Of a stretch of 64,000 nucleotides of DNA, positions 1 to 10,282 are shown piece by piece. A model generated the notes under the pieces. The model was not told the origin of the DNA and searched no databases. It was given only the letters and a program-made list of their open reading frames with translations. A program made the position numbers and the translations under genes. How positions within the stretch are numbered: the first letter of the stretch is position 1; every line of letters starts with the position of its first letter. Source of the DNA: Trematomus loennbergii (lineage: Eukaryota > Chordata > Actinopteri > Perciformes > Nototheniidae); contig JAAOOA010000124.1 of assembly GCA_012861695.1 (NCBI GenBank), positions 32,501-96,500 on the forward strand, in the 5' to 3' direction.

Positions 1-979
1 ATTGATATATATATATTTTATTATACAGAGTTTATACCTGTTAAGTTGTGCCTTCATAGTGGGGAGGGGCTAACCCACGTGTTTTGGGTGACGTCATACA
101 TCAGAGGGTAATGTGCATCAGTAGTTGCAGGAAAGTTATGCCGTCTTAATCTTCGTCTTGTGTGCGTAAATGAACGTGAGTGTTTGTCCACAGTGCTGCC
201 TGTTATATTGTTCTACACTTTATTATTATTGTGATAACTTCTGTGCCGATGTGGCTTAATGCAGAGTCTCCGTGCTCATGTGATCTGTGCATGCTGCGTG
301 CATATTTATGATGGCTGCTCATTAAGTCACTCGTCAAATGAGTCGGCACTCCTGTCTAAAAGTTAGGGGTATATACACCGTGTTGAGTGGCACAGACCTA
401 TTATTAATGTAATGGGATGTAGTTTATGTGGATAAATGTTTATGTGGCGTTAAAGGTGAGATATTATGTGTTTAGAGTTCATTTATTGCTCCGCTACTCG
501 GCTACCGGAAGTAGCATGTCTGTAGCGTTTCACAATAAGAGCATCGGCTGCCGCTTTCCGCCAACCGGAAGTAGAACGTTATTCATTAGCGGTAGCTTAA
601 CTTTGAATCTCTGCGTGTCCCTGAAAGAGTGTTTGACATTATATGTTAATGTGTTTATGATTATAAGAGAAGGGAGACATGTTGTATTATGTCTAGATTA
701 TTATTTCTATAGGGTTTGGCAATATTATGTATGTATGTATGCATAAGTTATCTTATATTGATTGTATTTTGTTTATTTCCTTTATAGGAAAAACCACACA
801 CAGACAAATATCTGTATGTCTGCTAAATAAGTAAAGAAGTCAAGCCTCATCTTAGCTCCTCATTTCCTCTATTCTGGACCTTTGGCCTTAAGTGGTGTTC
901 TGGCCGACACACCTGGGTGAACCTAGTGATAGACACAAAACTAGTGCCAACACTGAGTTATCTCTAACTCTCCACTACA
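1..979 (+). repeat. 5' LTR of BEL/Pao element (partial)
   Basis: Base 1 aligns with base 7045 of the right LTR, so the first 27 bases are missing. It ends in CA at 979, directly before the primer binding site. I find only three differences from the right LTR, all indels: two bases near 625-630, one four-base TATG unit near 730, and one base near 825. Confidence 0.93.
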
Positions 980-983
980 TTGA

Positions 984-1000
984 TGGTCCTTCGAGCCGGA
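984..1000 (+). promoter_or_regulatory. Primer binding site, tRNA-Tyr type
   Basis: The 17 bases TGGTCCTTCGAGCCGGA start four bases after the LTR end. They are the reverse complement of the 3' end of animal tRNA-Tyr with its added CCA (TCCGGCTCGAAGGACCA). The tRNA match is from memory of the tRNA-Tyr acceptor and T arm. Minus-strand DNA synthesis would start here. Confidence 0.8.
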
Positions 1001-1020
1001 TCACAAGGTTTACGTCAGAG

Positions 1021-1891
1021 ATGGAACCATTACCAGGGTATGAGGCCTATGGTGCACGCCCTAGAAGGCAAACCCGCCTTCCAACGCGATATGCAGACTA
1101 TGATATGGATCATCTAGGATACATTAGTCAGAGATACCGACAGGAAGAAGAGACTTCTCCTCTGGAGGGTAAGGCCAGGATGACCCCCCTCACCTCCCCC
1201 AATGACTCTCCCCCACCAAGGCACCTCAACAGGCGTGATGCTAATTCCAGGAGATGGACTTTAGCTATGGGGCTGGCAGCCAGCAGCTGTTTCCAGAGAG
1301 AGAGCCGAGGGATCGGTTTCGAGAATACTCTACTCACCTGCCTACATCGCTGCACCAGAGACCTCCGCGTGAGGATGACAGAGTAGAGCTAGAGAATATT
1401 CGTCAAGAAAGGTTCTACTTCAGCAGACACAGCGACGTATGTCATCAGATATAGGTGAGCTCAAAGCACTGCGAGCAGACATGAGACAGTTGGTGGATAC
1501 TGTCCGTAACCTTAAGACCCCATCACTACATAGCAACAAGCCAGAGTTAACGGTGATGCAGCCACCGGCACCGTTTGTAGGCGAACCTGATAGTGAGGAT
1601 GAGGATGATTGGCCTGCACCACCACCATGGCCTGACCCAGTAAGTGGAGAGTTACTGCCTGGCGACTATATAACGCCTCATCACCCCAACGGGAGACCAG
1701 ATGAGCTTCCACCGAAGGAAGAAGTAGTTCCAGCTCCAGTGACTCAGCCGTCTGTGGGTCAGCAACATGTACAGCACTCAGCACATGGTGCCCTTCCTGC
1801 TACGCGGTCAAGGGAGAATTACGCTGATTATTCAACTCCCTGGTACCAGCCTGCTCAGCCGTCACCGACCACCCAGTTTGGCTCCAACTGA
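1021..1891 (+). pseudogene. gag N-terminal region, frameshifted
   Basis: The gag reading starts at the ATG at 1021, just after the primer site. It must change frame near 1250, again near 1430 and again near 1880 to stay coherent. The first part is basic and Pro/Ser-rich. Around 1400-1510 the reading is rich in Leu, Gln and Arg and looks like a coiled coil, as expected for assembly. After that comes an acidic and proline-rich linker. Each break looks like a one- or two-base indel. Whether they are real decay or sequence errors cannot be told from this copy alone. Confidence 0.75.
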
Positions 1892-4800
1892 GCCCAAGTA
1901 CCAAGTTTATGGTGGTCACAGGAGTGAGCATAGCAGTAACCCAGTTCCCCCACCGCAGCCTCATCCACATAGGTCATGGACACAGCCACTGCCCTCCAGA
2001 CCTGCCCTCATATCAGAGCCAGGTTACCATGGACCACGCCCAACAATCCGCAACTTCTCAAGTCGAGACCCAAGTGAGTTTGCACGGCTCAAGATCTCCT
2101 TGGAGAACCTCCTACCGCCCAGTGCAACAGAGCTGTTCAAGTATCAGGTGTTGGTGGATCACCTGCAACTAGAAGAAGCCAGGTTAATAGCGGACGCTTA
2201 CCTCAACTCTCCAACGCCCTTCTCAGACACTATGGCTGCCCTGAACGATAAGTTTGGCCAACCACATCAGATAGCGCTGAAGCGTATTGCTGCTGTGATG
2301 GACTCACCGGACATTAAGCGGGGAGACGTTGCTGCCTTCGAGAAGTTTGCTCTTCAGATCCAGTCATTAGTGGGAATGCTGAGAACCATAGGGTCCGAGG
2401 GAGAAGTGGAGCTACAGTGTGGTTCACATGTTGCTCGTCTGCTGAGTAAGCTGCCGCCTGAACAGAGAGCAGATTTCCGCCGCTGCATGTTCAGTCAGGG
2501 CTCAAGAACTCACAACCTTATAGATCTCGCAGAGTGGCTGAAATATGAGTCCTGGTGCCAGGACTCCGAAGGGCAGTTAGCTGTGAAGGGATCGTGGGAG
2601 TCATCATCCAGACCTGAGGGACGGCAGGGCAAGCACCACACCACTGTGCTCCATGGTGCCAAGGACACTTGGAAGAAACCAGACTCTCAAGTTCCAGGAA
2701 ACTCCTTCAAAGGGAACAAGAGTAAGCCATACTGTCCGTACTGTAATAATGAGGACCACTACCTCAGTCAGTGTACAGCAGTAACCAAGCTGAACAAAGA
2801 ACAGCTGACAGCATGGATAAGAACCAATAAGAGGTGTTGGCGCTGTGCACGGCCGCACCAGGCAGCGCAGTGCAACTTAAAGAAGACATGTGGCCTCTGC
2901 CAAGGGAAACATCTCCAGGTGCTGCATGATGTGAACTTGAGGCCACCTAAGGAGACAGACTCAGCACCAACCTCGCAGAACCATGGCCCGAGGGCCACGA
3001 CTGAGGTACTGTACCTGGACAGACCCGCTGAAGGCAGTCAAGTCCTTCTGAAAGTCGTCAAAGTTCGCATCCATTATAAGGATCGATTCATCAACACCTA
3101 TGCCATACTGGATGACGGTTCGGAGAGAACTATGCTGCTGCCAGAGGCTGTAGAGAAGTTAGGTGTGCAAGGGACCCCAGAGGACTTGCCACTACGCACA
3201 ATCAGACAGGATGTGCAGACCCTTCGCGGTGCATCAGTCTCCTTCTCCATTTCCTCTCCTGCTAAGCCGAAGACCAGGTTCAAGATTACAGGTGCTTTCA
3301 CCACTGCTCACATTGGACTAGCAGATCATACCTACCCTATGGAGCAACTCCGGGAGAAGTATAAGCACCTCATTGGCCTTCCTATCCGGACCCTCACAAA
3401 TGCGAAGCCTCTGCTTCTCCTTGGAAGTGACCACCCACATCTCGTCACCCCCATTGAACCAGTCAGGTTAGGCCCAAAAGGAGGACCGGCTGCCATTCAC
3501 ACAAGGCTAGGCTGGACGCTGCAAGGCCCAGCCAGTGTTGTCTATCATCTCGCACAACCACAGCAGTGCCTTTTCACATCAGTATCACCACAAGTGAGTG
3601 AGCTGATGAAGCATGTCGAGATGTTGTGGCAGGTCGACACTCTTCCTTTCAGAAGCGAGAAACTAGTCACACGTTCGAGGGAGGACCAAGAGGCCATCGG
3701 TATCCTGGAGACCAAAACCATCAGAGTACAGGTTAATGACATACTCCGTTATGCCACCCCGCTGCTACGCCGGAAAGACATGCCACTCCTTCAAGCTACT
3801 AAAGAAGCCGTCATGCACAGTCTACGGAGTATAGAAAGGAGATTGGCCAAGAACCCTATGCAGGCTGAAGCCTACAAAGTGGAGATGGAAAAGCTGATCA
3901 AGGCAGGCTCTGTCATCAAGTGTTACCCTGAAGTACCAGTAGAGAAAGGTCGTGAGTCGTGGTACATTCCTCACCACATGGTAAGCCATAATGGCAAGAA
4001 CAGACTGGTGTTCAACTGCTCATTTCAGTATCGAGGGCAAAATCTCAATGACTATCTGTTGCCTGGGCCGACCTTAGGAGCATCTCTCCTGGGAGTCCTG
4101 CTACGCTTCCGAGAGCATGCAGTAGCAATCAGTGGAGATATCAAGGGCATGTTCCACCAGGTTCGACTCCTCCCAGAAGATCGAGACCTGCTCAGATTTG
4201 TTTGGCGAGACAGCAGTCAAGATCCTCCTGCGGTGTACGAGTGGCAAGTGTTACCTTTTGGAACGACGTGTAGCCCCTGCTGTGCTACGTTTGCCCTTCA
4301 GCGCCACGTCATCGACCATAGTCAGCCAGATGAAGAGGTGAGGACCTCAGTCGAGAAGTGCTTTTATGTAGACAACTGCCTACAGAGCGTCCCCACCATT
4401 GCTGAGGCGAGGCACCTGGTCGACAAATTACGAGCCATCCTAGCCTCTGCAGGCTTCGAGCTGCGTCAATGGGCCAGCAATCAACCAGAGGTCATCAGTC
4501 ACCTACCAGAAGAGAGTCGCTCTACCAGTGTTGAGCTATGGCTGGCTCAGAACAAGACAGATGTCCCAGAATCCACTCTAGGACTGAGCTGGCTCTTCCA
4601 AAAGGATATCCTGGGCTACAAGCATCGTCCCGTGGATTATGGTGAAATCACGATGCGCAACATCTACAAAGTGCTGGCAAGTCAGTACGACCCCCTAGGG
4701 TTCATCTTACCCTACACAACCAGGGCAAAAATACTCGTCAGGCACCTATGGGATAAACATCGTGGATGGGATGACCCGCTGCTACCTCAAGAGCTTCTAC

Positions 4801-5567
4801 GGCAGTGGAAAGTCTGGGAGGAAGAACTACAAGTCCTGCCTCAGGTCAACCTGCCCCGGCCATACCTACCAAAGGAAGTGGACATCTCCGCTCTACAGAG
4901 AGAGGTGCACATATTCTGTGACGCCTCAGAAGAAGCTTACGGCTCGGTGGCGTACCTTCGAACTACTGACCGACATGGTGTTGTGTACCTGTCGTTCCTG
5001 ATGGCCCGCTCCAGAGTCGCTCCTAAGCGCTTCCACTCCATGCCCCGACTGGAACTCTGTGCTGCACTCACTGGTGCACAGCTGTCGCAGGTTCTGGCAA
5101 GAGAACTCACCATCAACATTGACCGGACGATCTTGTGGTCTGATTCCACAACAGTGTTGACGTGGTTGAAGTCCGAGTCCTGCCGGTTCAAGGTCTTCGT
5201 TGGCGCCCGCGTAGCTGAGATACAAGAGCTGACAGACAGGAAGGACTGGAGGTACGTTGATTCCGCAAGGAACTCAGCAGATGACGTGACACGTGGTAAG
5301 AAGCTGAAGGAACTCATAGAGACCAATAGATGGAGCCAGGGACCCCCCTTTCTCCTGCTGAGTCCAGACTCGTGGCCAGAGGATCCAGCCGTTCACAAAA
5401 CAGAAGATGCCTCAGAGCTGCGCAAGTCCACTTTCTGTGGAGTCACCGCAGTAGCATCAAGTCAGCCTATTGCAGACCCCAGTCATCCCAACTCCTGGAA
5501 GGAGTTGCTGGAGGTGACAGTGTGGAGCTGCAGGGGCGGCCAAATCCAACGACCCCCCTACTGCTGA
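1767..5567 (+). CDS. gag-pol polyprotein: gag C-term, protease, RT, RNase H
   Basis: This is one long open frame. The capsid-like part (about 2030-2560) resembles the DUF1759-type region of BEL gag. Zinc knuckles follow: CPYCNNEDHYLSQC (from 2732), CWRCARPHQAAQC, and a third of C-x2-C-x3-H form. The protease has LDDGS near 3110. RT shows SGDIKGMFHQV and a YVDN active site at 4364-4375, a variant of YVDD. RNase H shows FCDAS, LELCAAL, WSDST and NSADDVTRG. The frame is lost near 5520, where the reading moves by one base into the integrase frame and the old frame stops at 5567. The first codons (1767 to about 1880) are probably not native, since the gag frame joins here after a shift. Confidence 0.9.
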   Translation: MYSTQHMVPFLLRGQGRITLIIQLPGTSLLSRHRPPSLAPTEPKYQVYGGHRSEHSSNPVPPPQPHPHRSWTQPLPSRPALISEPGYHGPRPTIRNFSSRDPSEFARLKISLENLLPPSATELFKYQVLVDHLQLEEARLIADAYLNSPTPFSDTMAALNDKFGQPHQIALKRIAAVMDSPDIKRGDVAAFEKFALQIQSLVGMLRTIGSEGEVELQCGSHVARLLSKLPPEQRADFRRCMFSQGSRTHNLIDLAEWLKYESWCQDSEGQLAVKGSWESSSRPEGRQGKHHTTVLHGAKDTWKKPDSQVPGNSFKGNKSKPYCPYCNNEDHYLSQCTAVTKLNKEQLTAWIRTNKRCWRCARPHQAAQCNLKKTCGLCQGKHLQVLHDVNLRPPKETDSAPTSQNHGPRATTEVLYLDRPAEGSQVLLKVVKVRIHYKDRFINTYAILDDGSERTMLLPEAVEKLGVQGTPEDLPLRTIRQDVQTLRGASVSFSISSPAKPKTRFKITGAFTTAHIGLADHTYPMEQLREKYKHLIGLPIRTLTNAKPLLLLGSDHPHLVTPIEPVRLGPKGGPAAIHTRLGWTLQGPASVVYHLAQPQQCLFTSVSPQVSELMKHVEMLWQVDTLPFRSEKLVTRSREDQEAIGILETKTIRVQVNDILRYATPLLRRKDMPLLQATKEAVMHSLRSIERRLAKNPMQAEAYKVEMEKLIKAGSVIKCYPEVPVEKGRESWYIPHHMVSHNGKNRLVFNCSFQYRGQNLNDYLLPGPTLGASLLGVLLRFREHAVAISGDIKGMFHQVRLLPEDRDLLRFVWRDSSQDPPAVYEWQVLPFGTTCSPCCATFALQRHVIDHSQPDEEVRTSVEKCFYVDNCLQSVPTIAEARHLVDKLRAILASAGFELRQWASNQPEVISHLPEESRSTSVELWLAQNKTDVPESTLGLSWLFQKDILGYKHRPVDYGEITMRNIYKVLASQYDPLGFILPYTTRAKILVRHLWDKHRGWDDPLLPQELLRQWKVWEEELQVLPQVNLPRPYLPKEVDISALQREVHIFCDASEEAYGSVAYLRTTDRHGVVYLSFLMARSRVAPKRFHSMPRLELCAALTGAQLSQVLARELTINIDRTILWSDSTTVLTWLKSESCRFKVFVGARVAEIQELTDRKDWRYVDSARNSADDVTRGKKLKELIETNRWSQGPPFLLLSPDSWPEDPAVHKTEDASELRKSTFCGVTAVASSQPIADPSHPNSWKELLEVTVWSCRGGQIQRPPYC

Positions 5568-6963
5568 AGACTTCCGTCAAGCTGAGCGGTTGATCCTCCA
5601 GAGGGTTCAGAGGGATAGCTTCCCACAAGAGTGCAGCCTACTGAAAGCTGGTAAGCCAGTTCTTCGAAGCAGTCGCCTCCTCACTCTGTCTCCGGAGTTA
5701 GATGAGAGTGGAGAACTCATCCATGTTGGAGGAAGACTACGTCGGGCAGAAGACCTGGAACCGACAGCTCTTCACCCTATCATCCTAGACCCAGGTCATT
5801 GGATGACCAAGCTTCTGATCCAAGACTTTGACAGCCGCTTACACCATCCCGGCCCAGAGAGGGTGTTCGCTGAGTTACGACGCTCCTTCTGGATCTTGAG
5901 AGGGCGTGAGGCAGTTCGGCGCTACCAGCACTCCTGTGCTGACTGTCAGCGATGGAGGGCCAGACCAGCGGTACCCAAGATGGCTGACCTTCCAGCAGCC
6001 CGTCTGCGCCTATTCAAGCCTCCTTTCTTTTCTACGGGCATGGACTGCTTTGGGCCTTTCCAGGTCAAGGTGGGTCGACGCTTAGAGAAGAGATGGGGAA
6101 TCATCTTCAAGTGCCTCACCACCAGAGCGGTGTACTTGGACCTCCTCACCGCCATTAGTTCTGATGCCTTCCTGATGGCCCTTCGTCGGTTTATTGCCCG
6201 CAGAGGTACACCTGCAGAGCTGTTCTCGGACCAGGGGACAAACTTCAAAGGAGGTGAGAGAGAACTAAGTGAGGCCTTCAAGGACATGGCTCCCGACCTA
6301 CAGCAGATTCTTGCACCACAGAAGATTGCCTTTCACTTTAACCCCCCAGCAGCTCCCCATTTCGGAGGTGTGTGGGAGAGAGAGATACGCTCGGTTAAGA
6401 GTGCCCTGTATGCCACGGTCGGTGCTCAACCGGTCCCAGAAGAAGTGCTTAGCACTGTACTCACTGAGGTGGAGGGGATCCTCAACAGTAAGCCCTTGGG
6501 TTATGTGTCTTCAGATGCCAGCGACCCAGATCCAGTGACTCCTAATGTTCTTCTGATGGGGCGGCCAGACGGTTCACTACCCCAGGTAGTCTATCCGGAG
6601 AGCGAGCTCATAAGTCGCCGCCGTTGGAAACACTCCCAAGTTCTGGCTGACCACTTCTGGGCTCGATTCATGAGGCTCTACTTGCCGAGTCTTCAAGCTC
6701 GTCAGAAGTGGCAAGCTACACCTGCCGACATCAAAGAGGACGCCGTGGTGATGATCGCTGATCCGCATCTTCCAAGAGCCCTATGGCCCATAGGGACAGT
6801 TGTCAAGACGCATCCAAGCAGCGACGGACATATAAGGTCTGCCGACGTGAAGATCAAGGAGAGAGTCTACACCCGGCCAGTTGCCAGACTGGTGGTCCTC
6901 CCTGCACTTCCATCTGGAGCATATGAGGACAGTTCTACTCCTGCGATCACATCCAAGCCTTAG
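5523..6963 (+). CDS. BEL/Pao integrase domain, frame-shifted from pol
   Basis: This continues pol in the next frame. It has no real start of its own: the first in-frame start-like codon is TTG at 5590, but homologous-looking sequence extends upstream to about 5523. The zinc-binding His-His-Cys-Cys region includes HHPGPERVFAEL and CADCQRW. The catalytic core has the three acidic residues in GMDCFGPF, FSDQGTNF and GGVWEREI. The C-terminal part (about residues 340-440 of this frame) resembles the DUF5641 domain typical of BEL integrases. The stop at 6961-6963 is about 55 bases before the 3' LTR. Confidence 0.88.
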
Positions 6964-7003
6964 GACTTTGTTGCCTTTTATTGATGAGCAAATGTATTAT
7001 ATA

Positions 7004-7017
7004 CATTTGTGGGCGGC
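7004..7017 (+). promoter_or_regulatory. Polypurine-tract region of BEL element
   Basis: A short G-rich stretch (TGTGGGCGGC) lies directly before the 3' LTR start TGTAGAAAAG. Its position is that of the plus-strand primer. It is weak as a polypurine tract. Confidence 0.5.
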
Positions 7018-8022
7018 TGTAGAAAAGGCCCCAAAGTTATAGATATTGATATATATATATTTTATTATACAGAGTTTATACCTGTTAAGTTGTGCCTTCA
7101 TAGTGGGGAGGGGCTAACCCACGTGTTTTGGGTGACGTCATACATCAGAGGGTAATGTGCATCAGTAGTTGCAGGAAAGTTATGCCGTCTTAATCTTCGT
7201 CTTGTGTGCGTAAATGAACGTGAGTGTTTGTCCACAGTGCTGCCTGTTATATTGTTCTACACTTTATTATTATTGTGATAACTTCTGTGCCGATGTGGCT
7301 TAATGCAGAGTCTCCGTGCTCATGTGATCTGTGCATGCTGCGTGCATATTTATGATGGCTGCTCATTAAGTCACTCGTCAAATGAGTCGGCACTCCTGTC
7401 TAAAAGTTAGGGGTATATACACCGTGTTGAGTGGCACAGACCTATTATTAATGTAATGGGATGTAGTTTATGTGGATAAATGTTTATGTGGCGTTAAAGG
7501 TGAGATATTATGTGTTTAGAGTTCATTTATTGCTCCGCTACTCGGCTACCGGAAGTAGCATGTCTGTAGCGTTTCACAATAAGAGCATCGGCTGCCGCTT
7601 TCCGCCAACCGGAAGTAGAACGTTATTCATTAGCGGTAGCTTAACTTTGAATCTCTGCGTGTCCCTGACCAAGAGTGTTTGACATTATATGTTAATGTGT
7701 TTATGATTATAAGAGAAGGGAGACATGTTGTATTATGTCTAGATTATTATTTCTATAGGGTTTGGCAATATTATGTATGTATGCATAAGTTATCTTATAT
7801 TGATTGTATTTTGTTTATTTCCTTTATAGGAAAAACCACACACAGACAAATATCTGTATGTCTGCTTAAATAAGTAAAGAAGTCAAGCCTCATCTTAGCT
7901 CCTCATTTCCTCTATTCTGGACCTTTGGCCTTAAGTGGTGTTCTGGCCGACACACCTGGGTGAACCTAGTGATAGACACAAAACTAGTGCCAACACTGAG
8001 TTATCTCTAACTCTCCACTACA
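7018..8022 (+). repeat. 3' LTR of BEL/Pao element
   Basis: A complete LTR of 1005 bases, starting TGT and ending CA. Base 7045 onward matches the window start. It ends where the two copies diverge: the left copy continues into the tRNA-Tyr site, this one into host sequence (GTAGC...). Confidence 0.92.
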
Positions 8023-8199
8023 GTAGCTGCTGAGCATATGAGAATAAAACCTTTGAATCTTGAATCCAACACTTTTTTCAGTGGAAAATCCTAAATTGTA
8101 GGATAGTTTGGCCATAATAATGCTTTATGATTACAATTCTAGTGAGAAGTGTATATTTTACTTTCAGAATCTACCTCCAGTGGATGTGTAGGATCTACA

Positions 8200-8794
8200 C
8201 AGGGTATATGCAGGAATCCTGAAGACAAATGTAAGACCTTTTAAGACCTTTTTTAAGACCCTTTCCATACATTTGAAGACCTCATCACCACTTTGAGTTT
8301 TAACCGGTTACATTGGCGACACACTTTACCTCACATTGACTATATACACTGTATATAGTCAATGTGAGGTAAAGTGTGTCGCCAATACTGACACACTTAC
8401 AATACTGTATATTATACAGTATTGAGTGTCCTTCCTCCTTATCTTCCAACCATTTGGACGCAAACTTGCATTTCCCATAACGATGTTGTTTAACAACCGG
8501 CGTAAACGGACCTTCGCGCGCTATCAAGCAGTGAGCGTGCGATGTCCTGTTCAGATGACGTCAAACCCAACGGGATGCCATAACAAACTACAAAGAATCA
8601 CACTACACACCTACGCAATGATTACATTCAGGCAGACTGTAGAATACAACCTCTTTGGACAATTTATATACTTATTGAAAACAGCTACAAAATGTAATAC
8701 CTTGGAAATGCCGTTTAATAGTTTTTAAAAGCCTTAATTTTCGCTAAATTGATTATTAACTTTTAATACCATTTAAGAACCCGCGGACACCCTG
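8200..8794. mobile_element. Non-autonomous DNA transposon with CAGGGT ends
   Basis: The left end starts CAGGGTATATGCAGG and the right end, read on minus, starts CAGGGTGTCCGCGGG. Both are flanked by CTACA (8195-8199 and 8795-8799), a likely 5-bp target duplication. Subterminal AAGACCTTTTAAGACC-like repeats lie on the left. There is no credible coding frame. The ends recall hAT-type elements that are frequent in fish, but the class is inferred. Confidence 0.7.
8312..8386. repeat. Perfect 75-base palindrome
   Basis: Two 37-base arms are exact reverse complements around one unpaired C at 8349. The left arm starts ATTGGCGACACACTTTACC and the right arm ends GTGTGTCGCCAAT. A second, 25-base palindrome follows at 8400-8424 (centre 8412). 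Both lie inside the 8200-8794 transposon. Confidence 0.97.
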
Positions 8795-8799
8795 CTACA

Positions 8800-9625
8800 G
8801 TACGATAGATATATTACTTTACACCCGGAAGTATGTATTGTCAATCTTATTGTCGATAAATTGAGGGATATACGCTATATTTTATTAACATCAGTATGTA
8901 CTTTATACATCCACCAAGTGTTTGTCTCTGCACCGGAAATAATTTAATTTTAAAGTTCAACCGCATATTATTAGACTATATCAGCGCCACACCTGCGTAA
9001 CACATGGTGCCTCTTGTCTGAACAATCTATTCTTCGACTTGCAGCCTAAATACAAACATAACTCCACTCTCCAGTTATTATAATGTTAATGTTGTCGGTT
9101 AATAGTGATTGAATTGTTGACAAAATAAAGTTTAATTGTATTGTATTTTAGTTGTGTGATTTGTGCTCAATGTATATTAAATGCATAGATTATTACATTT
9201 ATTAGGTAACATTTTTCAAAAGTAAATGAGTAACAATTACGTAATTAAAGTGAGTAATATAACTTCAAACAAATGAGTAATTCAACATTTAAACAGAAAA
9301 AATATGATAAAATCTACTTATTACTTCATAACAGTAACTATTACAGATATATAATATTTACTTAATGATTTGATAACAGTGATGTTCCTGTCCATGAAGA
9401 AAAATTAGACTTTACTTAATTAGTTCAATAAATATAACGTGTAACTTAAACATTATTAAGTAAGATTTACTTAATATTTTCACAAATGTTACGTCTGGTG
9501 ATAAGTACATTTTACTTGATACTGGAAATTAAGTTCTACTTGATATTACAGCAGTAAAATATACTTAAAAAAAGTAAGTGCAAATACTTGCTAAGATTTA
9601 TCAAGTAAATCCTACAAGTCGTTTC
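8800..9625. other. AT-rich non-coding stretch
   Basis: No gene seen. From about 9190 to 9620 it is dense in variants of AAGTAAAT, ACTTAATT and TTTACTTGAT, so it is probably an old interspersed repeat. I cannot name it. Confidence 0.5.
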
Positions 9626-9632
9626 TTTCAGT

Positions 9633-9716
9633 GTGGTAAACCAGCCTAAACCAGCTAAAACAGCTAAAACCAGCAACCATCTTAAGCTGGTCTATGCTGG
9701 TTTTTTCAGCAGGGTA
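9633..9716. repeat. CCAGC/GCTGG-rich transposon end
   Basis: This has repeated AAACCAGC(T/C)TAAA units followed by GCTGGTTTTTTCAGCAGGGTA. It resembles the ends of abundant fish DNA transposons. Class not determined. Confidence 0.45.
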
Positions 9717-9814
9717 GGCACAGCTGTGTGTGACTCCCTCTGGTACACTGGTATGTGTTTTCCTAATGTAGAGAGCGTTGATTTAAGTAATAAACTACAC
9801 ACTGAGTTCATTTC

Positions 9815-9925
9815 ATTTAATTTCAAACCTTTATTTAACCAGATTGGTCCCATTGAGATCATAGATCTCTCTTTCAAGGGAGACCTGCAGCATATAGGTT
9901 CCACATGAAACATAAAACAATAAAG
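9815..9925. repeat. Interspersed repeat with TTTATTTAACCAG...GGGAGACCTG
   Basis: The stretch from CCTTTATTTAACCAGATTGG to CTTTCAAGGGAGACCTG is a familiar fish interspersed repeat, read here from memory. It looks like the 3' end of a retroposon in minus orientation. No protein is coded. Confidence 0.45.
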
Positions 9926-10034
9926 GACATCATACATTATATTTACAGGATACATTTACATAGTTATAGACATTTACAAGTACCCAATAGACATTTACAA
10001 GTACCAGTGTGTGAGTCTAGATCCTGACCATCCT

Positions 10035-10203
10035 TTTTTTGTTTTGATCAAATGTTTTTATTCATACATATTTAGAAAAATACAATGTACAATCACAACC
10101 AATACAACACAAATTACAAAAAATACAGAAAAAACTAACAATAACAACAATCAGACAAGAGGACAAAACTATGGAAAATAATACAATAAACCCTCCCACC
10201 CCC
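10035..10203 (-). mobile_element. 5'-truncated LINE tail with 16-bp target duplication
   Basis: A 169-base insert is flanked by AGATCCTGACCATCCT at 10019-10034 and 10204-10219. On minus it ends with AATAAAAAC and an A-rich tail, seen on plus as TTTTTTGTTTTGATC at the left edge. A poly-A tail plus a long duplication means target-primed reverse transcription, as for L1-type LINEs. Only the 3' UTR is present. Confidence 0.85.
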
Positions 10204-10282
10204 AGATCCTGACCATCCTGTATTATTGCTCATTCAATCTATTATAGCATGCTAACAAATGGTACTTACTTTATTTTTACAG

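Larger units (their letters stand above)
1..8022 (+). mobile_element. BEL/Pao LTR retrotransposon, left LTR cut by window edge
   Basis: Two long direct repeats (1-979 and 7018-8022) flank a gag-pol region that reads on plus. Domain order is gag with zinc knuckles, aspartic protease, RT, RNase H, then integrase with a long C-terminal domain. Integrase last and a protease with a DDGS motif fit BEL/Pao. No env frame follows the integrase. By alignment to the right LTR, about 27 bases of the left LTR lie outside the window, so the left target duplication cannot be checked. The LTRs look free of substitutions, so the insertion is young, but the coding region has at least four frame changes. The copy is either non-functional or carries sequence errors. 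Confidence 0.93.

Noticed and set aside
426..746. 106-codon open frame inside the BEL LTR, repeated at 7470
   Set aside because: It lies within the LTR, is broken differently in the two LTRs, and shows no domain.
8300..8728. Overlapping frames across the palindrome as genes
   Set aside because: They read through the inverted repeat and transposon ends with no protein features.
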